Source: Bacteroidales bacterium
GTDB taxonomy: Bacteria > Bacteroidota > Bacteroidia > Bacteroidales > UBA12170
Assembly: GCA_016929955.1 (NCBI GenBank)
Contig: JAFGHU010000196.1
Location: forward strand, 1 to 34,347
Length of the DNA: 34,347 nucleotides
Direction of reading: 5' to 3'
The translations under genes and the position numbers were made by a program. Positions 7,593 through 14,515 of the stretch are shown piece by piece (the stretch's first letter is position 1; the number at the start of each line of letters is the position of its first letter). Under the pieces are notes generated by a model. That model was not told where the DNA came from. It saw only the letters and a program-made list of their open reading frames with translations, and did not search any database.

Positions 7593-8813
7593 ATGACCAA
7601 TTATATAATTATTGCATTATGCATTATTATAATATTATCATACTTTTTTGATATAACAAGTAAATATTCCAAAATACCCGGAGTTTTGCTTCTTATTTTA
7701 TTGGGTATTACTATTCGTATTATAGTAAATAAAACCGGATTCTTTGTCCCTAACATGGAACCTGTGTTGCCTGTGATTGGAACTTTAGGTCTAATACTTA
7801 TTGTAATGGAGGCAAGTTTAGATTTGAAGCTTAATAAAGAGAAAAAAGTTATTATTTTTAAATCTATACTTTCAGCTGTTGTTTTATTTATTGTTTTTGT
7901 TGCCGTAGGTGCATACATTTTGACTTCTTTTTATGAAATACCTATTAAAACATCGCTTCTAAACAGTATACCGCTTGCTATAATTAGTAGCGCTGTGGCT
8001 ATTCCCGCAGCAATCAATTTAAAAAAAGAAGACAAAGAGTTTGTCATATATGAAAGCTCTTTCTCAGATATATTAGGAATCTTACTTTTTGATTTTATTA
8101 TCATTGATCATCTATCCATTTCAAATGGTGTTCTAAACTTATTTTTTGATGGATTTTTAACATTAATTATTTCAATAATCACAACGGTAGCCTTAGCTTT
8201 TTTACTTCATAAAACGACACATCATGTAAATTATGTCGTTATAATGACATCAATCATACTTATATATGTGTTAGCAAAGCTGATCCATTTACCTGCGATG
8301 CTTCTTATACTAATTTTCGGATTAGCCCTTTCAAATCATAAATTTCTGAACATTCCATATATAAGGGATTTCATTGATTTTGAAAAATTTAAAACAGATA
8401 TTAAATCATTTAAAAGTATTGCCGGAGAACTTACTTTCCTAGTTAGGTCATTCTTTTTTATCCTTTTTGGATATTATACCAAAATAAATGAACTATTCAG
8501 TTTACAAAATTTACTCTTGTCGTTAATTATAGTAGGATTTGTGTTGCTAATCCGTTGGCTTTTCTTTAAACGGGTTATTAAAAAAGATATTTCTCCATTA
8601 TTCTTTTATGCACCCCGGGGATTAATAACCATTTTATTATTCTTAAGTATTCCTGAAATACATAGAATAGGGCTTGTAAATGAAGGCGTTGTTACTCAGG
8701 TAATTTTTATCTCGATATTAGTATTAACTCCCGGAAATATTTTTAATAAAAATGATATAATTGATATTGATTTAGAAAATACTGATGAAGATAAAGGCAC
8801 AATTGAACTATGA
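7593..8813 (+). CDS. Cation/proton antiporter (CPA family, Na+/H+ exchanger type)
   Basis: The 406-residue protein is almost entirely hydrophobic, with about 11-13 membrane segments. It follows the fold of monovalent cation/proton antiporters: an early 'KIPGVLLLILLGITIRI' segment, a central 'SAVAIPAAINL' followed by 'YESSFSDILGILLFDF' with the acidic residues expected for ion exchange, and late 'APRGLITILLFLSIP' with the Arg typical of the family. It ends with a short acidic cytoplasmic tail (residues 390-406). It would exchange Na+ or K+ for protons at the inner membrane; the ion cannot be told from sequence. Its base composition is visibly more AT-rich than fabI or recN. It has its own promoter and stands alone. 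Confidence 0.85.
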   Translation: MTNYIIIALCIIIILSYFFDITSKYSKIPGVLLLILLGITIRIIVNKTGFFVPNMEPVLPVIGTLGLILIVMEASLDLKLNKEKKVIIFKSILSAVVLFIVFVAVGAYILTSFYEIPIKTSLLNSIPLAIISSAVAIPAAINLKKEDKEFVIYESSFSDILGILLFDFIIIDHLSISNGVLNLFFDGFLTLIISIITTVALAFLLHKTTHHVNYVVIMTSIILIYVLAKLIHLPAMLLILIFGLALSNHKFLNIPYIRDFIDFEKFKTDIKSFKSIAGELTFLVRSFFFILFGYYTKINELFSLQNLLLSLIIVGFVLLIRWLFFKRVIKKDISPLFFYAPRGLITILLFLSIPEIHRIGLVNEGVVTQVIFISILVLTPGNIFNKNDIIDIDLENTDEDKGTIEL

Positions 8814-8897
8814 ATAAAACATAAGGATTATATTCAGTCAATTTTTTATAGACCAATAAACCCTGCTTCTTTTAAATTAAAGACTATATTTTCTTAT

Positions 8898-9257
8898 CTA
8901 AAAAGTGAGCACCTTGTCGCATTCAACAGTCCATTGGGCGAATTCTTTCATATTGCTTAACTGAACTCCATCAATAAATTCAAGCTTGGCAATACCACGA
9001 GCCTCTGAGCACCCGCCACAACTTCTTACTATACCGCCGCGTTTAATAACAGATTTTAGCATCCGTTCAATATTGTAATATCCATTGGGAGTATTTTGGT
9101 TGGGCAAGCCGCAAAATACTGCATCGGCTAACAAAAAGATATTTACCTGAACATTTTCGCTGTGTTCTTTTTGCAATGTCATAGCCATGCGTAAAGCGTT
9201 ATAGGCTTTTTCGGTACCGTATGGTGCATCGTTAATAATGATTAAAATTTTTCGCAT
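8898..9257 (-). CDS. DsrE/DsrF-like family protein
   Basis: This small (119-residue) cytoplasmic protein has the DsrE-like alpha/beta fold: 'KILIIINDAPYGTEKAYNAL' at the start, then 'VNIFLLADAVFCGLPNQ', then the conserved Cys-containing loop 'VRSCGGCSEARGI' with Cys80 and Cys83. Proteins of this type carry sulfur as persulfides (TusD, DsrE) or bind small ligands; the partner here is unknown and no sulfur-transfer genes are nearby. I start at the ATG at 9257 because the upstream in-frame codon is a TTG at 9263. It lies 19 bases downstream of tRNA-Leu on the same strand and may be co-transcribed with it. The specific function is unassigned. Confidence 0.8.
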   Translation of the reverse strand: MRKILIIINDAPYGTEKAYNALRMAMTLQKEHSENVQVNIFLLADAVFCGLPNQNTPNGYYNIERMLKSVIKRGGIVRSCGGCSEARGIAKLEFIDGVQLSNMKEFAQWTVECDKVLTF

Positions 9258-9276
9258 AACCAAACAAAGTTTTTAG

Positions 9277-9360
9277 TGCCCAGAGCGGGATTCGAACCCG
9301 CACGCCCTTGCGAGCACCGGCCCCTCAAGCCGGCTTGTCTACCAATTTCAACATCTGGGC
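9277..9360 (-). tRNA. tRNA-Leu, anticodon GAG
   Basis: Read on the minus strand, the acceptor arms GCCCAGA and TCTGGGC pair over seven bases, with discriminator A. The anticodon stem CCGGC/GCCGG encloses the loop TTGAGGG, giving anticodon GAG, which reads CUC and CUU. The TPsiC arm is GCGGG-TTCGAAT-CCCGC. A long variable arm (GCTC-GCAA-GGGC) identifies a class II tRNA, as expected for leucine. CCA is not encoded. Confidence 0.95.
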
Positions 9361-9706
9361 AGATATTTTTCCAAATTTTAAAAAAAAACCAAAAAATCAA
9401 AAATGCTTACTCTTTATATCCGAATTTCTCTTTATGCTTGATTTTTATTTAAACATATGTATTCATCATATCGACTTTAGCGGTCATAATACCTGCACCT
9501 AAAGCAAAAATCCATTCTGCAGGTGCAACTGCCAATTTCTCCATCCGGACTTAAATACTTAAAAAAAAGATCCGCTTTCAGCATCAAACAAAACCTTGTT
9601 TTTTCGCTTTGCAAAGCTATAAATTTTTTCTTTCAGAAAGCGCTTTTCTAAATTATTCTTACATTTGGCAGATCACATTTCTGACTTAAAAGAAAATTTA
9701 AACACT
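9361..9706. other. Intergenic region between tRNA-Leu and the DUF4301 gene
   Basis: About 345 AT-rich bases between divergent units. It contains the candidate -7 element of the DUF4301 gene and a loose inverted pair ACCTGCA (9491-9497) / TGCAGGT (9518-9524) of unknown meaning. No riboswitch or small gene could be supported. Confidence 0.5.
9660..9667 (+). promoter_or_regulatory. Candidate -7 element (TACATTTG) of the DUF4301 gene
   Basis: An exact TAnnTTTG match 39 bases before the ATG at 9707. No clear -33 TTTG is seen at the right distance. If real, the in-frame TTG at 9665 lies within the promoter and cannot be the start codon, which supports 9707. Confidence 0.45.
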
Positions 9707-11248
9707 ATGTTTACCCAAAAAGATATTGCCCAAATTGAAGCCAAAGGAATGCGCTTGAAACAGGTTGAGAATCAGATTCAAAATTTTAAAACAAGCTTCC
9801 CTTTTATCAAACTAAAAGCGGCGGCTACATCTGGAAAAGGCCTCAAAACTTTTTCTTCAGATGAGATTCTGGAACTCATTGCCGATTATGATGAAGCAAT
9901 GGAAGATAAATCTTTACTTAAGTTTGTTCCTGCATCTGGCGCAGCCTCTCGAATGTTTAAACATTTATTCGAATTCCGCGAAGAACTCCTCAACGGAATA
10001 ACACCCAATTTAGCGAAAGATTCCGATTTTAATTCTGTAGCATACTTTTTTATCCATTTGGATAAATTTGCTTTTTATCCTGATTTGCTTTTAAAAATGA
10101 AGGAAAAAGGCATTAATCTAAAAGAAAAAATTGATCAGAAAGATTATCTACCTATTTTAAATGCACTCTTGGATCCGGATGGATTGGAATATGCTAGCTT
10201 GCCAAAAGGTTTGCTTAAGTTTCATCCTTATGCAGATGAAAATCGCTTAGCCATCGAAGAACATTTGGCTGAAGGCGCCATTTATGGCAAAAATAAAAAC
10301 AACGAAGTGCATTTGCATTTTACGGTATCGCCTGAACATCAAGCCAAATTTGAAAAAGTAGTCGATAAACTGGCAGAAAAATACGCATCGCTTTACAAGG
10401 TAAAATATGTCATCTCGTTTTCGCAACAAAAACCATCAACAGATACGATTTCTGTGGATTTAAACAATGAACCTTTTCGGGAAAAAGACGGGTCTCTCCT
10501 ATTTCGTCCGGGCGGACATGGAGCATTGATCGAAAACCTAAACGATTTACATGCGGATATCATTTTTATCAAAAATATCGACAATATTGTTCCCGACAAA
10601 CACCGACAAGCCACATACGATTATAAAAAGCTGATAGGGAGTTATTTGATTGAAATTCAGGATACCGTTTTCGATTATCTCGAATCCTTGGACATTGGCT
10701 ATTTTGACGAAGATCTGATGAAAGTGCTATTCGATTTTATGGAAAAAGAACTGTATATCCATGTGCCAAAATATATCCGGATAAAAGAATTAATGGAGCA
10801 AGTGGATTGGGCCTATCAAATGCTAAACCGACCTATACGGGTTTGTGGAATGGTAAAAAATGAAGGCGAACCTGGAGGCGGCCCCTATTTGGTTGAAAGT
10901 GAAAACGGCATAGAATCGCTGCAGATTGTAGAGACTTCTCAGATCGATTTTTCAGATCCGAGTCAAGCCGAAATTGTAAAAAATGCAACCCATTTCAATC
11001 CGGTTGATTTAGTATGCGGGGTTTATAATTTTAAAGGCGAAAAGTTCGATTTAAAAGCCTTTGTCGATCCTAAAACAGGTTTTATTTCGTTAAAATCGAA
11101 AAACGGTAAAGATTTAAAAGCACAAGAATTACCCGGATTGTGGAATGGCGCAATGGCCGATTGGATCAGTATTTTTGTTGAAGTGCCTATACAAACGTTT
11201 AATCCGGTTAAAATTATTAACGATTTATTGCGTCCGATGCATCGGTAG
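9707..11248 (+). CDS. DUF4301 family protein
   Basis: The 513-residue soluble protein belongs to DUF4301, a conserved Bacteroidota family of unknown function. Start chosen at the ATG at 9707 (MFTQKDIAQIEAKGM), which resembles the family's usual beginning; a longer frame starts only at a TTG inside the probable promoter. Visible motifs are 'FVPASGAASRMFK' near residue 80, a glycine-rich segment followed by Arg that looks like a phosphate or nucleotide-sugar binding loop, and 'FRPGGHGALIENLNDLHADI' in the middle. 'GEPGGGPYLV' lies further on. These would fit a nucleotidyltransferase-like fold, but that is inference. It ends just before a palindromic repeat and converges with xdhA. Confidence 0.82.
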   Translation: MFTQKDIAQIEAKGMRLKQVENQIQNFKTSFPFIKLKAAATSGKGLKTFSSDEILELIADYDEAMEDKSLLKFVPASGAASRMFKHLFEFREELLNGITPNLAKDSDFNSVAYFFIHLDKFAFYPDLLLKMKEKGINLKEKIDQKDYLPILNALLDPDGLEYASLPKGLLKFHPYADENRLAIEEHLAEGAIYGKNKNNEVHLHFTVSPEHQAKFEKVVDKLAEKYASLYKVKYVISFSQQKPSTDTISVDLNNEPFREKDGSLLFRPGGHGALIENLNDLHADIIFIKNIDNIVPDKHRQATYDYKKLIGSYLIEIQDTVFDYLESLDIGYFDEDLMKVLFDFMEKELYIHVPKYIRIKELMEQVDWAYQMLNRPIRVCGMVKNEGEPGGGPYLVESENGIESLQIVETSQIDFSDPSQAEIVKNATHFNPVDLVCGVYNFKGEKFDLKAFVDPKTGFISLKSKNGKDLKAQELPGLWNGAMADWISIFVEVPIQTFNPVKIINDLLRPMHR

Positions 11249-11251
11249 TGA

Positions 11252-11308
11252 AACCTGTTAGGTTTTAAAAACCTAACAGGTTCATGGTTTTAAAAACCTA
11301 ACAGGTTT
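11252..11308. repeat. Palindromic repeat, one full and one partial copy; possible two-way terminator
   Basis: The arms AACCTGTTAGGTTT (11252-11265) and AAACCTAACAGGTT (11269-11282) are exact reverse complements with a three-base spacer. A second copy of the right side, GGTTTTAAAAACCTAACAGG and on to 11307, starts at 11286. It lies between the convergent DUF4301 and xdhA genes, where the hairpin could end both transcripts. The second copy overlaps the 3' end of xdhA. I associate this palindrome with dispersed intergenic repeats of Bacteroidota, but its copy number here is unknown. Confidence 0.75.
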
Positions 11309-12774
11309 ATAGTCTCCAAATAAAACTTCATCAATAGGTTCTTGGCCAAAATTTTTCTTCCTTCGGCTTCGGCTCGTGCATCTGAAAGCGGAGTAAATTC
11401 TTCTTTTAAAATTTCCATAGCCTCTTCAATAACAGGCTTGGTCCACGTTTTTCCCAATAAAAACTCTTCGGTTTGATAGGCTCGATTTGTAATGGCTGCC
11501 ATTCCACCATAGGCTAAAATAATACGCTGAACTTTTTTGTCTTTAGTCAGTTTTAAAGAAAAACCAGCACTCACGGTAGAAATATCCAGATCGCGACGTT
11601 TAGATACTTTTTCCGACCAGATAATCTCACTTTCATCAAAAGGCAATCTGATTTTGGTAATTATTTCATTGGGCGTTAAGCTCGTTTTTCGATAACCCAA
11701 TAAATAATCTTCAAGTTTTTCGGCTCTGCGCTCACCTTGGCTTTCTATGATCAATTCTGCTTGATGCGCCATTAAAACTGGCAAAGTATCGCCTATTGGC
11801 GAACCGGAACCCAAATTTCCGCCGAGTGTGGCTAAATTCCTAATCTGTTGCGATCCGAAAACATCCAACATAGCTTTAAATGCCGGAAAATAATTGCCAA
11901 ATGCTATGCGTAATTGTTCGATAGAAACGCCGGCACCTATCTCCCAATAATCTTCATACTTGTTAATGGACTGCAGCTCTTTGATATGCGATAAATCTAA
12001 GAGATGCGGAAGTGTTTGGTGCTTCTTCGTTTTTAATAAAGCAAGATCTGAAGCTCCTCCCAACAAAACAGAATCGGGGTATTTATTTTTATAGGCCAAG
12101 GCCGATTTTAATGTTTTAGGCTGATAATAAGCTTCATTTTCGCGCTCGATAAATACATCGGCTGAATTTGCAGCAATCTGTTGCAATTCTCTAGTATCTT
12201 TCTCTTTCAAAACAGAAAACTTATCTTTCTTGGGTAAATCCCGAAATAAATAAGCCGCATCTAAAATGGATTTATAGCCGGTGCAACGACATAAATTTCC
12301 GCTTAAAGCTTGCTCCACCTCCTCCTGATTTGGGTTATCTATGGTTTTGTATAAATTAAAAAGCGACATCACAAAGCCTGGCGTGCAATATCCACACTGA
12401 CTTCCATTGGTTTTAACAAGTGCCTCTTGTACAGGATGTAATTGCGTTTCTCCGTTTTCCTTTTCGCCTAAATATTCAACCGTAAATAATTGTTTTCCAT
12501 TTAAATAAGGTAAAAACACGATACAAGAAGTAATGGTCTTGTAGTGCAATTCATTATCATCTCCCAATTCGGCGATTACTAATGTACAGGCTCCACAATC
12601 ACCTTCGGCACAGCCTTCTTTAACACCTTTATAATGTGCAAAATCGCGCACATAATTTAAAACCGTGGTGGTAGGACTCAAGTCCTTCTCCTTACGGAAA
12701 TCTATTGTTCTAAGCTCTTCGTTTAATAAAAATTGTATTATAGAATTATTTTGTTCCATCAAAAAAATGCACAT
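11290..12774 (-). CDS. xdhA: Xanthine dehydrogenase small subunit ([2Fe-2S] and FAD domains)
   Basis: This subunit passes electrons from the molybdenum site of xanthine dehydrogenase through two iron-sulfur clusters to FAD and NAD+, in purine breakdown. All eight cluster cysteines are visible: 55, 60, 63 and 84 (GCAEGDCGAC.. ITSC) for the plant-type cluster, and 127, 130, 162 and 164 (QCGYC.. LCRC) for the second. The FAD domain follows with 'LLGGASDLALL' and 'LATLGGNLGSGSPIGD', then the CO-dehydrogenase flavoprotein C-terminal domain ('AYGGMAA'). The 494-residue length fits. The ATG overlaps the xdhC stop as TAATG; a second ATG at 12759 is possible. The last residues (NLLGF) and the stop are coded by the palindromic repeat. 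The name follows the Rhodobacter scheme; the molybdopterin subunit is not in the window. Confidence 0.9.
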   Translation of the reverse strand: MCIFLMEQNNSIIQFLLNEELRTIDFRKEKDLSPTTTVLNYVRDFAHYKGVKEGCAEGDCGACTLVIAELGDDNELHYKTITSCIVFLPYLNGKQLFTVEYLGEKENGETQLHPVQEALVKTNGSQCGYCTPGFVMSLFNLYKTIDNPNQEEVEQALSGNLCRCTGYKSILDAAYLFRDLPKKDKFSVLKEKDTRELQQIAANSADVFIERENEAYYQPKTLKSALAYKNKYPDSVLLGGASDLALLKTKKHQTLPHLLDLSHIKELQSINKYEDYWEIGAGVSIEQLRIAFGNYFPAFKAMLDVFGSQQIRNLATLGGNLGSGSPIGDTLPVLMAHQAELIIESQGERRAEKLEDYLLGYRKTSLTPNEIITKIRLPFDESEIIWSEKVSKRRDLDISTVSAGFSLKLTKDKKVQRIILAYGGMAAITNRAYQTEEFLLGKTWTKPVIEEAMEILKEEFTPLSDARAEAEGRKILAKNLLMKFYLETINLLGF

Positions 12775-13538
12775 TAATTTAAATTATTTTTAAAATCGAT
12801 AAGCTGAGCCAAAACACTAACGGCAATTTCTTCAGGTGTTTCGCAGGCCATTTGAAGGCCAATCGGACTCTTTACTTCGTCGATTTTTTTCGGATCTATT
12901 TCTGGATTTTCCTTCCATTTTTTTCTTGCCAAAGCGGATTTTCGCTTGCTGGCCATCATACCTAAATAGGCATGCGGTTTTTGAAGACTATAGGCTATAA
13001 TTTCTTCGTCGTGAATATGTTTGTGTGTAGTGGCCACAACAAAAGTATGTAGATTAAAATCCAATTTTTGAAGTAGTTCAGTGTAGTCACCAATTAAATA
13101 CTTTACTCCGTTTATTTTATTTTCGGGCAATACTTCGCTCCGATTATCGATTAAAACGACTTTAAACGCAAAATCGTTTGCATAACGCGCCAACACTTTT
13201 CCAATATGTCCGCCACCAAAAATATATAATGTCGATTGACTTTGAGCCACTTCAAAATAGATACTCACCTTACCGCCACACTGCATAGCTGCCTCTCCAC
13301 TCAAATCATAGTCGACTGATTTTGAGTATTGTGAATCCATCATAGCCAAAGCATCTTGGATAACCATATGCTCAATCTTTCCCCCGCCAATACTTCCAGC
13401 AATAGATCCGTCGGGATAAACCAACATTTTGGAACCTATTTTCCGAGGCGTTGAACCTGACGTTGAGCTAATTAAACACAATACTCCGTTTTTACCACCG
13501 GATTTACACTCCTGAAACAGGGACAGTATATCAATCAT
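12774..13538 (-). CDS. xdhC: XdhC/CoxI family maturation factor
   Basis: XdhC-family proteins bind molybdenum cofactor and deliver its sulfurated form to xanthine dehydrogenase; they are not part of the finished enzyme. The 254-residue protein has both parts: the N-terminal XdhC/CoxI domain with 'GSTPRKIGSKMLV', 'GSIGGGKIE' and the Cys in 'MQCGGKV', and a C-terminal Rossmann-type domain with 'IFGGGHIGKVLA' and 'LIDNRSEVLP', closing with 'SPIGLQMACETPEEIAVSVL'. It is the first gene of the pair and is translationally coupled to xdhA through the TAATG overlap. A TAACTTTG element lies about 30 bases upstream. The family assignment is firm; which molybdenum enzyme it serves depends on the missing large subunit. 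Confidence 0.9.
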   Translation of the reverse strand: MIDILSLFQECKSGGKNGVLCLISSTSGSTPRKIGSKMLVYPDGSIAGSIGGGKIEHMVIQDALAMMDSQYSKSVDYDLSGEAAMQCGGKVSIYFEVAQSQSTLYIFGGGHIGKVLARYANDFAFKVVLIDNRSEVLPENKINGVKYLIGDYTELLQKLDFNLHTFVVATTHKHIHDEEIIAYSLQKPHAYLGMMASKRKSALARKKWKENPEIDPKKIDEVKSPIGLQMACETPEEIAVSVLAQLIDFKNNLN

Positions 13539-13567
13539 TTCACTTTTTTAGATTATGAGTTAGCAAA

Positions 13568-13575
13568 CAAAGTTA
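13568..13575 (-). promoter_or_regulatory. Candidate -7 element (TAACTTTG) of xdhC-xdhA
   Basis: On the minus strand TAACTTTG matches TAnnTTTG exactly, about 30 bases upstream of the xdhC ATG. No clear -33 TTTG is found at 19-21 bp. It lies back to back with the prmC promoter. Confidence 0.5.
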
Positions 13576-13588
13576 GGAAATAAATCAA

Positions 13589-13621
13589 TTTGTTCTGCTG
13601 CCGGATTTTCTGCTAATTTTG
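13589..13621 (+). promoter_or_regulatory. Bacteroidota-type promoter of prmC
   Basis: TTTG at 13589-13592 and TAATTTTG at 13614-13621 are 21 bp apart, a full match to the -33/-7 consensus. Transcription would start near 13628, close to the ATG at 13640. An in-frame TTG at 13619 overlaps the -7 element and is therefore not the start. Confidence 0.7.
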
Positions 13622-13639
13622 CACATCAAAACATTAAAA

Positions 13640-14506
13640 ATGAGAATTCCATCCAATCGGTTAAATGATGTTTTAAAATTTGCCAAATCGGAGTTAAGTC
13701 CTTTTTATGATGAAAAGGAGATTTTATCGTTTTATTATTTGTTATGCGAACATTATCTTCACTTAAATAAAACCAAGGTGATTTTAAATGCAGATTTGGC
13801 CTTAAGCGAATCTGAATTACTGAAATTTAACTTTGCAATAAAAGATTTGAAAACAGAAAAACCGATTCAATATATTTTGGGAGAAACGGAATTCTGCGAC
13901 TTACAATTTAAAGTAAACGAGCATACTTTAATTCCTCGACCTGAAACTGAAGAATTGGTTTATTGGATACTCGAAAAAGAAAACAAAACAGCTCCACTTC
14001 ATATTTTAGATATTGGAACAGGTAGTGGATGCATTCCCATTAGTTTGGCTACCCATTGGCCACTGGCAAAAATAAAGGGAATCGATATTTCGGCGGAAGC
14101 ACTAGACCTTGCAAAATTCAATAACAAATGTTTTAACACTGCTGTTCAGTTTGAGCAAATTGATATTTTGAATCCACCTGCTTCGTTCGATTTTATGTTG
14201 GATATAATCGTAAGCAATCCTCCCTATGTTTTGGAATCGGAAAAGACTTTGATGAAAAAAAATGTTTTGAGCTATGAGCCTGCTCTGGCTCTTTTTGTAA
14301 AAGACGATGACCCTCTATTGTTTTATAAAAAAATAATTCATTTTGCTGATAATCAATTAATTTCAGGAGGCCGACTCTATTTTGAAATTAACGAGAACCT
14401 GGGTATTCAATTAATAGCCTTGCTTAAAGCATATTCGTATAAACAAATTGAACTTAAAAACGATATCCACGAAAAAGCCAGAATGATCTGTGCCATCAAA
14501 AATTAA
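13640..14506 (+). CDS. prmC: Peptide chain release factor N5-glutamine methyltransferase
   Basis: PrmC methylates the Gln of the GGQ motif in release factors RF1 and RF2, raising termination efficiency. The 288-residue protein has a helical N-terminal domain with the family sequence 'PIQYILGETEF' at 75-85 and 'LIPRPETEELV' at 98-108. The methyltransferase domain follows, with the SAM loop 'DIGTGSG' at 124-130 and the catalytic 'NPPY' at 193-196, which binds the substrate Gln. The start is the ATG at 13640, placed just after its promoter. Length is normal. It is divergent from xdhC and meets the first PiT gene end to end with a 9-base gap. Confidence 0.94.
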   Translation: MRIPSNRLNDVLKFAKSELSPFYDEKEILSFYYLLCEHYLHLNKTKVILNADLALSESELLKFNFAIKDLKTEKPIQYILGETEFCDLQFKVNEHTLIPRPETEELVYWILEKENKTAPLHILDIGTGSGCIPISLATHWPLAKIKGIDISAEALDLAKFNNKCFNTAVQFEQIDILNPPASFDFMLDIIVSNPPYVLESEKTLMKKNVLSYEPALALFVKDDDPLLFYKKIIHFADNQLISGGRLYFEINENLGIQLIALLKAYSYKQIELKNDIHEKARMICAIKN

Positions 14507-14515
14507 AAAGCTTTA

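Noticed and set aside
9308-9502. A 64-codon plus-strand frame starting inside the tRNA-Leu gene
   Set aside because: It runs through the tRNA complement and untidy intergenic DNA, and its composition is unlike a protein.
9480-9530. Possible riboswitch or structured leader around the ACCTGCA/TGCAGGT pair
   Set aside because: The pairing is short and I could not match the surrounding bases to any known riboswitch core.
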